Source: Planomicrobium sp. YIM 101495
GTDB taxonomy: Bacteria > Bacillota > Bacilli > Bacillales_A > Planococcaceae
Assembly (NCBI RefSeq): GCF_009707665.1
Contig: NZ_WLZW01000001.1
Location: 1-64,000, forward strand
Reading direction: 5' to 3'
Length of the DNA stretch: 64,000 nt
Shown: positions 7,668-16,449 of the stretch, in pieces
Numbering within the stretch: position 1 is the first letter of the stretch
How the letters are laid out: every line of letters starts with the position of its first letter
Notes under the pieces: generated by a model
Told to the model about the DNA's origin: nothing
Databases searched by the model: none
The model's input: the letters and a program-made list of their open reading frames with translations, nothing else
Made by a program: the position numbers and the translations under genes

Positions 7668-9101
7668 ATGATGTATCCGAACTGGCTTTTGCAGCGGACG
7701 TTGCTGACGGGGGAGCGACTGGCACTTTCCTACGGTGACCGTGCGTGGACATTTGCTGAACTGAATACAGAAGCGCTCGAGACGGCTGGAAGACTGGCAG
7801 CACAAGGTGTCAGGAAAGGAAGCAGAGTGGCGGTGCTATCTGCATCACATCCTGAATTTGTTCGATTCCTCTACGCGTGTCTTCATGTCGGCTGTGAAGT
7901 CGTGATGCTCAACGAGCGGTTGACAGCAGCGGAACTCGCTTATCAGCTAGAGGATTCTGCGGCGGACTTCGTGTTCGCAGATGACGCGCTTGCTGGGAAG
8001 CTGCCGGATGCTTTGCCGTTATTGTTCAGCGAGCTTGCTAAAATAGAAGCTGTGGATTTTACTCCAGAAGTGGAGTGGGAAACAGGGCGGACGCTGTCGA
8101 TCATGTATACATCTGGCACGACGGGCTATCCGAAAGGCGTCCGGCAAACAGCTGAAAACCACTTTTCAAGCGCGGTGTCATCTGCACTGAATCTTGGCAT
8201 CACGCCGGAAGATACGTGGCTTTGCACGGTGCCGCTTTACCATATAAGCGGATTCTCGATTCTCATGCGCTCGCTCGTCTACGGGATGGGTGTGCGGCTC
8301 CATCCGAAATTCGAAGCGGCAGCTTGTGCGGAGGAGCTCCATAAAGGGACCGTCACGCATATGTCAGTCGTCGGGGTGACGCTGGAACGGCTGCTCCATG
8401 AACTGGAAAGTAAGGAATTGAGCGTATCGGACCGTTTCCGAGCGATGCTTGCAGGCGGGGGTCCGGTGCCGGTCTCTTATATCGAACGCGCTGAACAGTT
8501 TGGCATCGCTGTACTGCAGACGTACGGCATGACGGAAACCTCTTCACAATCAACAACGCTTCAGCCAGCTGACGCTGCGCGAAAAATCGGATCTTCCGGT
8601 AAGCCATTGTTCCTTTACCAAGTGAAGATTGAAGGGGCAATAGAGCCCGGAGACACAGGAGAAATCCTGATTCGCGGACCACAAGTGACGCCTGGTTATA
8701 TCGGGAGCTTCTCAGAGCGGCCTTCGCAGCAGGACGGCTGGCTGCATACGGGAGATATCGGTTATTTGGATGTGGAAGGATTTTTGTTCGTCATCGACCG
8801 GCGTTCGGATTTGATCGTCTCTGGTGGCGAAAACGTCTATCCGGCAGAAATCGAAAAAGTGCTCGCAGCGCACCCAGCAGTTCAGGAAGCGGGAGTTTGC
8901 GGGATGAAGGATGACAAGTGGGGAGAAGTCCCTGCTGCATTCGTCGTCCTGAAGTCTGATGTCTCGACAGACGAACTGCACGCATTTTGTAAAGAGCGAT
9001 TAGCATCTTACAAAGTGCCAAAAACGTTTGCCATCGTCGATTCACTGCCACGCAATGCGTTAAACAAATTGCTCAGAAGGACGTTGAAAACATGGCTATG
9101 A
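7668..9101 (+). CDS. menE: o-succinylbenzoate--CoA ligase MenE
   Basis: Adenylate-forming ligase activating o-succinylbenzoate with ATP and CoA. The AMP-binding motif MYTSGTTGYPKG is near residue 145, followed by QTYGMTET and the C-terminal hinge GWLHTGDIGYLDVEGFLFV with GGENVYPAEIE. ATG 7668 sits eight bases after AAAGGA; a TTG two codons upstream is less likely. The 477-residue length is normal. Its 3' end overlaps menC by 10 bp. Confidence 0.95.
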   Translation: MMYPNWLLQRTLLTGERLALSYGDRAWTFAELNTEALETAGRLAAQGVRKGSRVAVLSASHPEFVRFLYACLHVGCEVVMLNERLTAAELAYQLEDSAADFVFADDALAGKLPDALPLLFSELAKIEAVDFTPEVEWETGRTLSIMYTSGTTGYPKGVRQTAENHFSSAVSSALNLGITPEDTWLCTVPLYHISGFSILMRSLVYGMGVRLHPKFEAAACAEELHKGTVTHMSVVGVTLERLLHELESKELSVSDRFRAMLAGGGPVPVSYIERAEQFGIAVLQTYGMTETSSQSTTLQPADAARKIGSSGKPLFLYQVKIEGAIEPGDTGEILIRGPQVTPGYIGSFSERPSQQDGWLHTGDIGYLDVEGFLFVIDRRSDLIVSGGENVYPAEIEKVLAAHPAVQEAGVCGMKDDKWGEVPAAFVVLKSDVSTDELHAFCKERLASYKVPKTFAIVDSLPRNALNKLLRRTLKTWL

Positions 9102-10177
9102 CCATTCAGCACGTGCGGCTTGAACGGATCAAGAGACCATTGAAGCGGCCGTTCATCACGTCGTTGCAGGAGGTGACGGAGCGGGAGAGCATTATAGTAA
9201 CGGTGCAGGACAGTGAGGGGCGGAGCGGCTACGGCGAGTGTGTCGCGTTTTCGACGCCGTGGTATACGGAAGAAACAATCACGAGCTGCCAGTTCGTCTT
9301 GGAGCACGTGCTCATTCCGCTTGTCGAGGGAAAACAATTAAATGAACCGAGGCAAGTGGCTGACTGGTTCGGTGCTGTGAAAGGCAACCGGATGGCTAAA
9401 GCAGCGCTTGAAAGTGCCATCTGGGACCTCGCGGCAAAATGTGCGGGGAAATCGCTAGCGGAATTCGTTGGTGGCACGAAAGACACCGTCGCAGCAGGGA
9501 CCGTAGTTGCCGTTGCGCACACAGAAGCGGCGGCAGTGGACGAAGCGGCTAATGCTGGTTACCGCAGAATCAAAGTGAAAATCCGTCCGTCAGATGAAAT
9601 GAACGTGTTCAAACAAATCATCTCTACTTATCCAGAGGTGCTGTTTTTTGCAGATGCTAACGGTGCGTTCGAACACGAACCGTTCGAACGGTTGCTAGAA
9701 TGGGACGAAGCTGGTTTTTATTTGATCGAGCAGCCGTTTTCGGAGGAGTCGTGGGAGCTGCACCGTCGTGCTAGTGCACAAATGCAGACGAAAATTTGCC
9801 TGGACGAGAGTTTAAGGAGTTTTGAAGACGCCAAGCGGATGGTCAGAGAAGCCGCAGGAACTGTAGCAGTGTTGAAGATGGGGCGACTCGGCGGCTGGGC
9901 GGAAACATTGCGTATCGTTGATTACTTGAAAGCACACGGGGTGCAAATGTGGGTAGGTGGCATGATTGAGTTCGGTGTGTCGAAAGCTCATAATCTTGCG
10001 CTTGCGAGTATTGCAGGTGTCGATTTACCAGGAGACTTAACAGCGTCCAATCATTACTGGGAAGCTGACATCATCGAGCCGGAAATCTCGGTCAGAGGCG
10101 GGGAAGTCACCGTTTCGAATACGCTGGGAATTGGATACAACGTTGTGTTGGAAGAGGAGGACGAGCAGTGTTCTTAA
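9092..10177 (+). CDS. menC: o-succinylbenzoate synthase MenC
   Basis: Enolase-superfamily dehydratase making o-succinylbenzoate from SHCHC. The KVKI segment (about residue 160), metal ligands in ADANGAF, EQPF and LDESL, and the second catalytic Lys in LKMGRLGG are all present in order. The 361-residue length is typical. Start ATG 9092 lies within the menE end. Some homologues also have N-acylamino-acid racemase activity, but context favours MenC. Confidence 0.95.
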   Translation: MAMTIQHVRLERIKRPLKRPFITSLQEVTERESIIVTVQDSEGRSGYGECVAFSTPWYTEETITSCQFVLEHVLIPLVEGKQLNEPRQVADWFGAVKGNRMAKAALESAIWDLAAKCAGKSLAEFVGGTKDTVAAGTVVAVAHTEAAAVDEAANAGYRRIKVKIRPSDEMNVFKQIISTYPEVLFFADANGAFEHEPFERLLEWDEAGFYLIEQPFSEESWELHRRASAQMQTKICLDESLRSFEDAKRMVREAAGTVAVLKMGRLGGWAETLRIVDYLKAHGVQMWVGGMIEFGVSKAHNLALASIAGVDLPGDLTASNHYWEADIIEPEISVRGGEVTVSNTLGIGYNVVLEEEDEQCS

Positions 10178-10887
10178 AAGAGGTTCAGTTGATGAAAGAA
10201 CGTGTAGTACAAACGGGCGAATATCCGTTTGATATTCCATCGATCGGCACGTTTGAAGAGATGGAACTCGAATCACCGATCACGTTTTTCGTCGGGGAGA
10301 ACGGTTCCGGGAAATCGACGCTGCTGGAAGCGATCGCTGATCAATGCGGCTTCAACACAGCGGGCGGTGGACGCAATCATTTTTACGAAGTGGATTCGTC
10401 GGATTCTGCACTCGGTGCATTTTTGCGGCTATCATGGATGCCAAAAGCGACCAACGGATTTTTCCTTCGTGCGGAATCATTTTATCATTTTGCTTCGTAT
10501 TTGGATGAAGTGGATGATACGGGATTTGCGGGATATGGCGGAAAATCACTCCACCACCAATCGCACGGGGAATCATTCATGTCGCTTTTTTCAAACCGGT
10601 TCCAAGGCAACGCGTTGTATTTACTCGATGAGCCTGAAGCCGCCTTGTCCCCGCAGCGCCAGCTGACGTTTTTACGGATATTAAAGGAGTTGTCGGAAGA
10701 ACGGGGATGTCAGTTCATCATCGCAACGCATTCGCCGATCCTGCTGGCTTATCCGGGTGCAGCAATCCATGAATTCAGTGAGGATGGCATTGCGAAAGTG
10801 GATTATGAAGATACCGAGCATTACCGCATCACCAAATATTTTATGGACCATCGGGAATCATTTTTACGCCGGATTTTGGAAGATTGA
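10168..10887 (+). CDS. AAA/ABC-type ATPase, function unknown
   Basis: A 239-residue single-domain ATPase: Walker A GENGSGKST near residue 42, a signature-like segment SHGESFMSLF, Walker B LDEPEAALSP near 152 and a switch His in ATHSP. No membrane segment or DNA-binding domain is visible, so it is a stand-alone ATPase of the AAA_21/RecF-like type. Its GTG start overlaps menC by 10 bp behind a strong AGGAGG site, implying co-translation with the menaquinone operon. I do not know its partner. Confidence 0.85.
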   Translation: MFLKEVQLMKERVVQTGEYPFDIPSIGTFEEMELESPITFFVGENGSGKSTLLEAIADQCGFNTAGGGRNHFYEVDSSDSALGAFLRLSWMPKATNGFFLRAESFYHFASYLDEVDDTGFAGYGGKSLHHQSHGESFMSLFSNRFQGNALYLLDEPEAALSPQRQLTFLRILKELSEERGCQFIIATHSPILLAYPGAAIHEFSEDGIAKVDYEDTEHYRITKYFMDHRESFLRRILED

Positions 10888-10894
10888 GCGACAA

Positions 10895-10937
10895 AAAAAG
10901 AAGTGGAGTGGGTAGTAATCCTGTTCCACTTCTTTTT
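10895..10937. terminator. Bidirectional terminator
   Basis: AAAAAGAAGTGGA (10895-10907) pairs with TCCACTTCTTTTT (10925-10937). It separates the convergent ATPase gene and the zinc-binding lipoprotein gene. Confidence 0.92.
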
Positions 10938-10941
10938 GTGA

Positions 10942-11925
10942 TTAGCGAAGTACCTCTTCAAGTGTCGCTAAGTTGTGTTCCATTAAGGTGAAATATGTTT
11001 CTTCGTTCTTGATGTCCTCTTGCGTCAAGACGCCGAGGTTGTGCATCATGACGGCTTTAGCACCGATTTCTTTTTGAACGACTTCCGTCAAGTTCGAGGA
11101 GACGTTCTGTTCGAAGACGATGTGCTCGATGCCTTTCTCCTCCGCTTGCTCGATGATGGCCGTCAATTCTTTTTGGGACGGTTCATCCTGGCTGTTCAGG
11201 CCAGCCACTGCGACTTGTTCAAACCCGTATGGTTCAGCGATGTAACCAAATGCGGCGTGGGAGACGAAGAACGTCCCGCCGTCAAGACGGTCGGCAAGGT
11301 CCAGGAACGATAGATGAAGTGCTTCGAGTTCGATTTGCAGCTCGGCAAAATTGCTGTCGAATGCTTCAGAATGCTCCGGAGCCGCTTCGACGAGGGCATC
11401 CTTGATGGATTCCGCCAGTGACGCGCTCAAGACAGGTGACATCCAGACGTGCGGATCGACGCCGTTGTGGTCATGTCCTTCGTGTCCTTCTCCATGTCCA
11501 TGATCATCGTGCCCGTGTTCTTCCTCTTCATCATGTGAATGGGAAGCCGTTTCGAGTGCTTCGTCAGAAAACGAATCGGCTGTTGAGATGAATTCGACTT
11601 GTTCGCCTTCCAATGTCTTCTTGGCGTTGTCGATGAAGCCTTCAAGCCCGAGTCCGACATAGAACAGAAGGTCGGCATCCGCAATCGCGATCATATCCCG
11701 CTGTGTTGGCTCGAACGTATGCTCATTCGCGCCTGCTGGATAGACCGATTGCACGTCAACGAACTCACCGCCGATGCGCTCCGCGAAATATTGGAGCGGG
11801 AAGACTGTAGTGAAGACTGTGATGTTTTCAGTCGTCGGCTCTGTCTCGGGTTCAGCTGGTGCGTCGACATCGCCGCAAGCTGCCAATATAAAGATAGTGA
11901 ATAATGATAATAGCAATTTTTTCAT
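10942..11925 (-). CDS. Zinc ABC transporter substrate-binding lipoprotein (ZnuA/AdcA-like)
   Basis: Extracytoplasmic metal-binding protein of cluster A-I. It has a lipoprotein signal (KKLLLSLFTIFILAAC), an NEHTFEPT metal-site segment, a His/Asp/Glu-rich loop (SHSHDEEEEHGHDDHGHG) and DPHVWMSP, all typical of zinc binders. ATG 11925 follows GGAGGAACTT; an upstream TTG at 11937 is less likely. No permease or ATPase gene is adjacent. A Zur-like box precedes it, supporting zinc rather than manganese. Confidence 0.93.
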   Translation of the reverse strand: MKKLLLSLFTIFILAACGDVDAPAEPETEPTTENITVFTTVFPLQYFAERIGGEFVDVQSVYPAGANEHTFEPTQRDMIAIADADLLFYVGLGLEGFIDNAKKTLEGEQVEFISTADSFSDEALETASHSHDEEEEHGHDDHGHGEGHEGHDHNGVDPHVWMSPVLSASLAESIKDALVEAAPEHSEAFDSNFAELQIELEALHLSFLDLADRLDGGTFFVSHAAFGYIAEPYGFEQVAVAGLNSQDEPSQKELTAIIEQAEEKGIEHIVFEQNVSSNLTEVVQKEIGAKAVMMHNLGVLTQEDIKNEETYFTLMEHNLATLEEVLR

Positions 11926-11936
11926 AAGTTCCTCCA

Positions 11937-11961
11937 AATAGTAATTGTTACGATTTGATTA
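11937..11961 (-). promoter_or_regulatory. Zur-like operator
   Basis: The segment contains TAGTAATTGTTACGATTT, close to the Bacillus Zur box (TCGTAATnATTACGA with AT-rich flanks). It lies immediately upstream of the zinc-binding lipoprotein gene. The match is imperfect in the left arm. Confidence 0.6.
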
Positions 11962-12100
11962 CAGGAAAAATACTACAGCAAGATGAAAGAGAATGCAAGA
12001 ACTTTATCCGGGAAGAATAAACGCTGCTTGTCGAGTGGGCACACAGACCATTTCAGAACAGGAAAAGACAGGGGAATCAAGGCGATTTCCCTGCCTGCAC

Positions 12101-12337
12101 TCATTTATTCTTTTTCGGTGGCCATTCTTCCGGGACGAAGTCGACGCCGCCTTTATGGAAGGGATGGCAGCTCAAAATCCGCCTGGTCGCCAAGTACCCG
12201 CCTTTCAACGCTCCGTGCTTCTCGACAGCTTCCAGCCCGTAATGCGAACATGTCGGATAAAAGCGACAAGACGGAGGGAACAGTGGAGAGATGAAGCGTT
12301 GGTAAAAACGGATGAAACCGAGCATGATGTTCTTCAA
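12101..12337 (-). CDS. yidD: Membrane protein insertion efficiency factor YidD
   Basis: A small 78-residue protein with the family signature [34 protein letters not shown] and [13 protein letters not shown]. YidD proteins are thought to assist YidC-dependent membrane insertion and sit at the inner leaflet. TTG 12337 is taken as start because it gives the usual short hydrophobic lead; ATG 12325 is the alternative. It is monocistronic and divergent from dps. Confidence 0.93.
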   Translation of the reverse strand: MKNIMLGFIRFYQRFISPLFPPSCRFYPTCSHYGLEAVEKHGALKGGYLATRRILSCHPFHKGGVDFVPEEWPPKKNK

Positions 12338-12444
12338 ACGATCAGCTTCTTTCTTAAGTCATACGTTCGTACGTTTATTGTAGTGAAAAGAGTGGTATAA
12401 ATAAAGTAGAACAACTTATCCTATTTGAAAGAGAGTGATGGAAA

Positions 12445-12891
12445 TTGTCGGAAAAATTGAATGAAGAATTGAACGTGCAGGTTGCATCATGGTCTGTCAT
12501 CTATACAAAGTTACATAACTTCCATTGGTATGTGAAAGGGCCTTCGTTCTTTACACTCCATGTGAAGTTCGAGGAATTGTACAACGAAGCGACTGCGCAT
12601 ATGGATGAAATTGCCGAACGTCTGCTTGCCCTTGGCGGTATGCCGGTCGCGACGATGAAGGAGCAGCTGGAACTGTCGGTCGTCAAAGAAGCGAACAAGA
12701 AAGAATCAGCGGAGGAAATGGTCGAAGATACGGTGAAAGACTTCGATAAGATCATGGCTTCCTTGAAAAAAGGGATGGATTACGCAGCGGAAGATGGAGA
12801 TGACATGACGGAAGATATCTTGAATGCCATTCACCAAAGCTTGCAGAAACACTCTTGGATGTTGTCAGCATTCCTTGGCGAAAAAAAATAA
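12445..12891 (+). CDS. dps: Dps-family ferritin-like DNA-protection protein
   Basis: 148-residue member of the Dps family, which forms dodecamers that oxidise and store iron and shield DNA. The ferroxidase-site segment HNFHWYVKGPSFFTLHVKFEELY with H, W, D and E ligands is intact, as is DEIAERLLALGG. The TTG start follows GAGAGTGATGG. A very strong terminator follows. I see no convincing PerR box upstream. In B. subtilis, dps is also close to ytkD. Confidence 0.95.
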   Translation: MSEKLNEELNVQVASWSVIYTKLHNFHWYVKGPSFFTLHVKFEELYNEATAHMDEIAERLLALGGMPVATMKEQLELSVVKEANKKESAEEMVEDTVKDFDKIMASLKKGMDYAAEDGDDMTEDILNAIHQSLQKHSWMLSAFLGEKK

Positions 12892-12904
12892 GCCATTTAT
12901 TACA

Positions 12905-12934
12905 GACGTGCACTGGCGACAGTGCACGTCTTTT
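12905..12934 (+). terminator. dps terminator with a GNRA-type loop
   Basis: A perfect 11-bp stem, GACGTGCACTG (12905-12915) with CAGTGCACGTC (12920-12930), is capped by GCGA and followed by TTTT. The next ribosome site begins immediately afterwards. Confidence 0.88.
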
Positions 12935-12951
12935 GGATGGAGGGGATTTCT

Positions 12952-13410
12952 TTGGATTATGTGGATGAGTTCGGCACGAAGTGTACGCTGTCGTTCGAGA
13001 AAGACGCTTTTACAATCGAAAGTCACCACGTGCTCGTCATTTGCCGTGTCGGTGACAAGTGGCTTCTGACACGGCACGCAGCGCGCGGCTTGGAATTTCC
13101 CGGCGGCAAAGTTGAGCCAGGCGAAATGCTTGAAGTAGCGGCTGTCAGGGAAGTGAAAGAAGAGACAGGTTTTACAGCGAGTGAATTGGAATGGTTCGCA
13201 GCGTATCAGGTGGATGGCGAGAAGCCTTTCGTGAAGACGGTATTTATCGCGAAAGCAGAGGATGCGGATCGATTTCAGCCGATGGAAACGATGGGGCCGG
13301 TACTGGTGGACAGTGTAGAGCCCGATGATACATACAGCTTTTTAATGAAAGACGAAGGCATGAAAGAAATCATCAGGCAGGTGAAGCATATTGCAAAATG
13401 GAACGATTGA
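12952..13410 (+). CDS. ytkD: NUDIX hydrolase, YtkD-like
   Basis: Nucleotide pyrophosphohydrolase; B. subtilis YtkD acts on 8-oxo-dGTP and RNA 5' ends. The NUDIX box GGKVEPGEMLEVAAVREVKEE is complete (G-x5-E-x7-REVxEE). TTG 12952 is preferred because GGAGGGGA lies six bases upstream, giving 152 residues; longer in-frame starts run into the dps terminator. The next gene overlaps its 3' end. Confidence 0.88.
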   Translation: MDYVDEFGTKCTLSFEKDAFTIESHHVLVICRVGDKWLLTRHAARGLEFPGGKVEPGEMLEVAAVREVKEETGFTASELEWFAAYQVDGEKPFVKTVFIAKAEDADRFQPMETMGPVLVDSVEPDDTYSFLMKDEGMKEIIRQVKHIAKWND

Positions 13411-14167
13411 ATCTAAGCGGGTTTATCCATCTCCGACACCTAGTGTAAAAATGATGGAAATCATCTATTGGTCGGACGGGCTTCGGGTGAAAGGCTTGCT
13501 TGCGGAACCGAAGGAAGAAGGGACGTATAGTGGGATCCTTTATTTACGGGGCGGTATCCAGTCAATCGGAATGGTCCGCCCGGCGCGAATCGGCCAATTC
13601 GCTGCACAAGGCTTCGTTGTGTTCGCCCCGTATTACAGGGGGAATCGAGGCGGCGAGGGGAAGGATGAATTCGTCGGTGCTGACCGTTATGATGCGGTGA
13701 ATGGTGTCGATGTGCTAAAGCAATTCACGAACGGACAAACACATTTACTGTCGTTTTCGCGTGGCGGCATCATGGCGCTTTGGACTGCGGTGCTCCGGGA
13801 TGACATCACATCGCTCGTCAATTGGGCAGGGGTATCGGATACCGTACTGACTTATAAGGAGCGGCCAGATATGCGACGGATGATGAAGCGTTTGTACGGT
13901 GGCACGCCGAATACTGCGCTCACGGTTTACGAAGAACGGAATCCGCTCATGCGTGTCACCGAGATGACGGCACCGGTCCTGATCATCCACGGCATGAAGG
14001 ACGAGCACGTCTTTCCGCAACAGGCATTTTTATTGGAAGAAGCGCTGAAGCAGAATGGGCAGCCACACGACACATGGTACTTCCCGAAATACACACATTT
14101 CTTCCCGCCACTTGCAAATTTGAAGGTTTCGAAAGCATTGACGCAATGGATGACCAGTAACGAATAA
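13391..14167 (+). CDS. ytmA: Alpha/beta hydrolase of the prolyl-oligopeptidase type, YtmA-like
   Basis: A 258-residue hydrolase with nucleophile elbow SFSRGG, an Asp in HGMKDEHV and a His in YTHFFPP. The segment SDGLRVKGLLAEP...LYLRGGI closely resembles B. subtilis YtmA, whose substrate is unknown. The start is uncertain: TTG 13391 lies inside the NUDIX gene, and ATG 13451 is possible but would remove conserved N-terminal residues. It is likely co-transcribed with ytkD. Confidence 0.85.
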   Translation: MQNGTIESKRVYPSPTPSVKMMEIIYWSDGLRVKGLLAEPKEEGTYSGILYLRGGIQSIGMVRPARIGQFAAQGFVVFAPYYRGNRGGEGKDEFVGADRYDAVNGVDVLKQFTNGQTHLLSFSRGGIMALWTAVLRDDITSLVNWAGVSDTVLTYKERPDMRRMMKRLYGGTPNTALTVYEERNPLMRVTEMTAPVLIIHGMKDEHVFPQQAFLLEEALKQNGQPHDTWYFPKYTHFFPPLANLKVSKALTQWMTSNE

Positions 14168-14168
14168 T

Positions 14169-14205
14169 AAAACCCCTTGATCCAATGAATGGATCAAGGG
14201 GTTTT
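14169..14205. terminator. Bidirectional terminator
   Basis: AAAACCCCTTGATCC (14169-14183) and its exact complement (14191-14205) flank a seven-base loop between convergent genes. Confidence 0.95.
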
Positions 14206-14208
14206 GTG

Positions 14209-15798
14209 TTAGTCGTTTGTTGGACCACCGAATTTGCTGATTTCTGGTGCAACTGTGCCGAATTTCTCGAAGTTGTCCTTGAATTTCTGTGCAAGTTCCG
14301 CCGCTTTTTTATCGTATGCATCTTTGTCAGCCCAAGCGTTGCGTGGGTTCAAGACTTCTGTAGGAATGCCTGGAATTTCAACCGGGATTTCGAGACCGAA
14401 AACGGATTCTTTCTCCATCTTCACGTCGTTAAGTTCACCATGGATTCCTGCGCGAACCATTGCACGCGTGTATTTCAGTTTCATACGGCTACCTACGCCG
14501 TATTCGCCACCAGTCCAGCCAGTGTTCACAAGGAACACCTGTGCATCGTGCTCGTCAATCTTTTGACCAAGCATTTCAGCGTAAACTGTCGCATGGAGCG
14601 GCAAGAAAGGTGAACCGAAGCAAGTCGAGAAGGTTACTTCCGGAGAAGTGACGCCACGCTCAGTACCTGCAAGCTTAGACGTGTAACCGCTTAGGAAGTG
14701 GTACATCGCCTGTTCTTTCGTCAGGCGGCTGATCGGGGGCAGGACGCCGAACGCATCAGCTGTCAGGAAGACGATTGTTTTCGGATGTCCTGCAACCGAT
14801 GGGTCGACGATGTTGTCGATTGCTTGGATCGGATATGCAGCACGTGTGTTTTCAGTCAACGAGCCGTCGTCGTAGTCCGGGATACGTGTATCTGGATCTA
14901 CAATGACGTTCTCGAGTACGGAACCGAAACGGATCGCATCAAAAATCTGCGGCTCGTTTTCGCGGGATAAGTTGATCGTCTTCGCGTAGCAGCCACCTTC
15001 AATGTTGAAGACGCCGTTGTCAGACCAGCCGTGCTCGTCATCGCCGATCAATTTGCGGTCTTCGTCAGCTGACAAAGTGGTCTTGCCAGTGCCGGATAGA
15101 CCGAAGAACAATGTCACATCGCCTTCTTCACCGACGTTCGCCGAGCAGTGCATCGGAAGAACGCCTTGCTCAGGCAGGATGTAATTCATGATTGAGAAAA
15201 TCGATTTCTTCATCTCGCCGGCATATTCAGTTCCACCGATCAGAATGATTTTCTTTTCCATCGATACAAGGATGAATGTTTCGGACTCCGTGCCGTCTAC
15301 AGCTGGATCCGCTTGGAAGGTCGGTGCGTATACAACCGAGAATTCCGCTTTGTGGGAAGCCAGTTCTTCTTCTGTCGGACGGATGAACAATTGGTGTGCG
15401 AACAGGTTGTGCCATGCGTATTCGTTGATCGTCTGGATCGCCAGGCGTGACGAGTGATCAGCCCCTGCGAAGCCTTTGAAGACGTACAATGCGTCTTTTT
15501 CCTTCAGGTGGTTCAATACTTTATTGTATAGGTTCTCGAACACTTCAGGAGAGATCGGACGGTTCACTGTGCCCCAATCAACCTTGTCTCTCGAGATCTC
15601 TTCGTCTACAATGAATTTATCTTTAGGCGAGCGGCCGGTATATTTACCAGTCTTCGCTGTTACTGCGCCTTCACTTGTCAATACCGCTTCCCCACGGGAT
15701 GTCGCTTCTTCTACTAAACGCGGAACAGACAATTGCACGTGAATATTCTCGCCGTTCAAAAGCTCCTGTAGTCCGTTTTCGAAGTTAACTGTCGTCAT
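14209..15798 (-). CDS. pckA: Phosphoenolpyruvate carboxykinase (ATP)
   Basis: Gluconeogenic enzyme converting oxaloacetate and ATP to PEP, CO2 and ADP. The 529-residue protein has the substrate-binding segment TGRSPKDKF, the kinase-1a P-loop [13 protein letters not shown] (about residues 232-244) and the metal-site region DDEHGW. ATG 15798 follows AAGGAAGG. It is divergent from metK, as in B. subtilis. Confidence 0.97.
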   Translation of the reverse strand: MTTVNFENGLQELLNGENIHVQLSVPRLVEEATSRGEAVLTSEGAVTAKTGKYTGRSPKDKFIVDEEISRDKVDWGTVNRPISPEVFENLYNKVLNHLKEKDALYVFKGFAGADHSSRLAIQTINEYAWHNLFAHQLFIRPTEEELASHKAEFSVVYAPTFQADPAVDGTESETFILVSMEKKIILIGGTEYAGEMKKSIFSIMNYILPEQGVLPMHCSANVGEEGDVTLFFGLSGTGKTTLSADEDRKLIGDDEHGWSDNGVFNIEGGCYAKTINLSRENEPQIFDAIRFGSVLENVIVDPDTRIPDYDDGSLTENTRAAYPIQAIDNIVDPSVAGHPKTIVFLTADAFGVLPPISRLTKEQAMYHFLSGYTSKLAGTERGVTSPEVTFSTCFGSPFLPLHATVYAEMLGQKIDEHDAQVFLVNTGWTGGEYGVGSRMKLKYTRAMVRAGIHGELNDVKMEKESVFGLEIPVEIPGIPTEVLNPRNAWADKDAYDKKAAELAQKFKDNFEKFGTVAPEISKFGGPTND

Positions 15799-15858
15799 AT
15801 ATATGTACCTTCCTTTTCGCTTATTCCCAATGTGATGGGGAGGTTTTTAGATTCGAAG

Positions 15859-15896
15859 ATTAGTATAACACATTTCATTCATTAGTCTATACTAAT
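15859..15896 (-). promoter_or_regulatory. pckA promoter region with a long inverted repeat
   Basis: On the minus strand TAGACT and TATACT are 17 bases apart, about 60 bases upstream of pckA. They overlap exact 9-bp arms ATTAGTATA (15859-15867) and TATACTAAT (15888-15896), a plausible operator for a gluconeogenesis repressor such as CcpN. The regulator is a guess. Confidence 0.55.
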
Positions 15897-16039
15897 AACT
15901 TCAGAAAGTGGAATTCTGTTTTGTCAGGGAAGGCATGAAGATAGACGGGGCAGCGCTTTTGTGGACTATGTCGATCTATTATCATGCTCAGGTTAGTGTA
16001 GGAGCGAACAAGGATTCTTCCTGTTTTATCCGAAACCAT

Positions 16040-16068
16040 TTGACAGTGACACGTAAATTCCGTATGAT
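16040..16068 (+). promoter_or_regulatory. metK leader promoter
   Basis: Consensus TTGACA (16040-16045), a 17-base spacer and TATGAT (16063-16068) place transcription start a few bases before the S-box aptamer. Confidence 0.85.
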
Positions 16069-16084
16069 GAAAAATTGAACGGAT

Positions 16085-16200
16085 ACTCTTATTCCGAGCT
16101 GGTGGAGGGTGCAGGCCCTATGAAGCCCGGCAACCTGCTGCAACGCGCAGCGATGGTGCCCAACCTGAAGCAAGGCATTGATGCCTTGGACGATAAGAGT
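16085..16200 (+). ncRNA. SAM-I (S-box) riboswitch aptamer
   Basis: P1 is formed by ACTCTTAT (16085-16092) and ATAAGAGT (16193-16200). Conserved S-box blocks GGTGGAGGG, GGCCCTATGAAGCCCGGCAACC and GGTGCC are in order. S-adenosylmethionine binding is expected to favour the downstream terminator and lower metK expression. Confidence 0.95.
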
Positions 16201-16218
16201 GAAAGGTGCTGCGGTTAA

Positions 16219-16259
16219 TACTTCCTTTCCTCATGAAAATGATGGAAGGGATTTTTTTT
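16219..16259 (+). terminator. Riboswitch-controlled terminator before metK
   Basis: A hairpin built from CTTCCTTTCCTCAT and ATGATGGAAGGG with a GAAA loop is followed by eight T. It lies directly after the S-box aptamer. Confidence 0.85.
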
Positions 16260-16449
16260 GCCAAAAGAAGAGCTTTGTCTGTGTGGCAGGCAGTTCCGCT
16301 TTTCTTGTAGAAATGCCCTTAATCCTCGTGTGCAACGGCTGAACACAGCTTGAAGTTCAATCCAGTATGTTTGGAACGGACTTGACATGGGAAATGAGTA
16401 CCGTATCAATTTCGAGAGCAATCTCGCAGGATATAAGGAGGAGCTTTTT

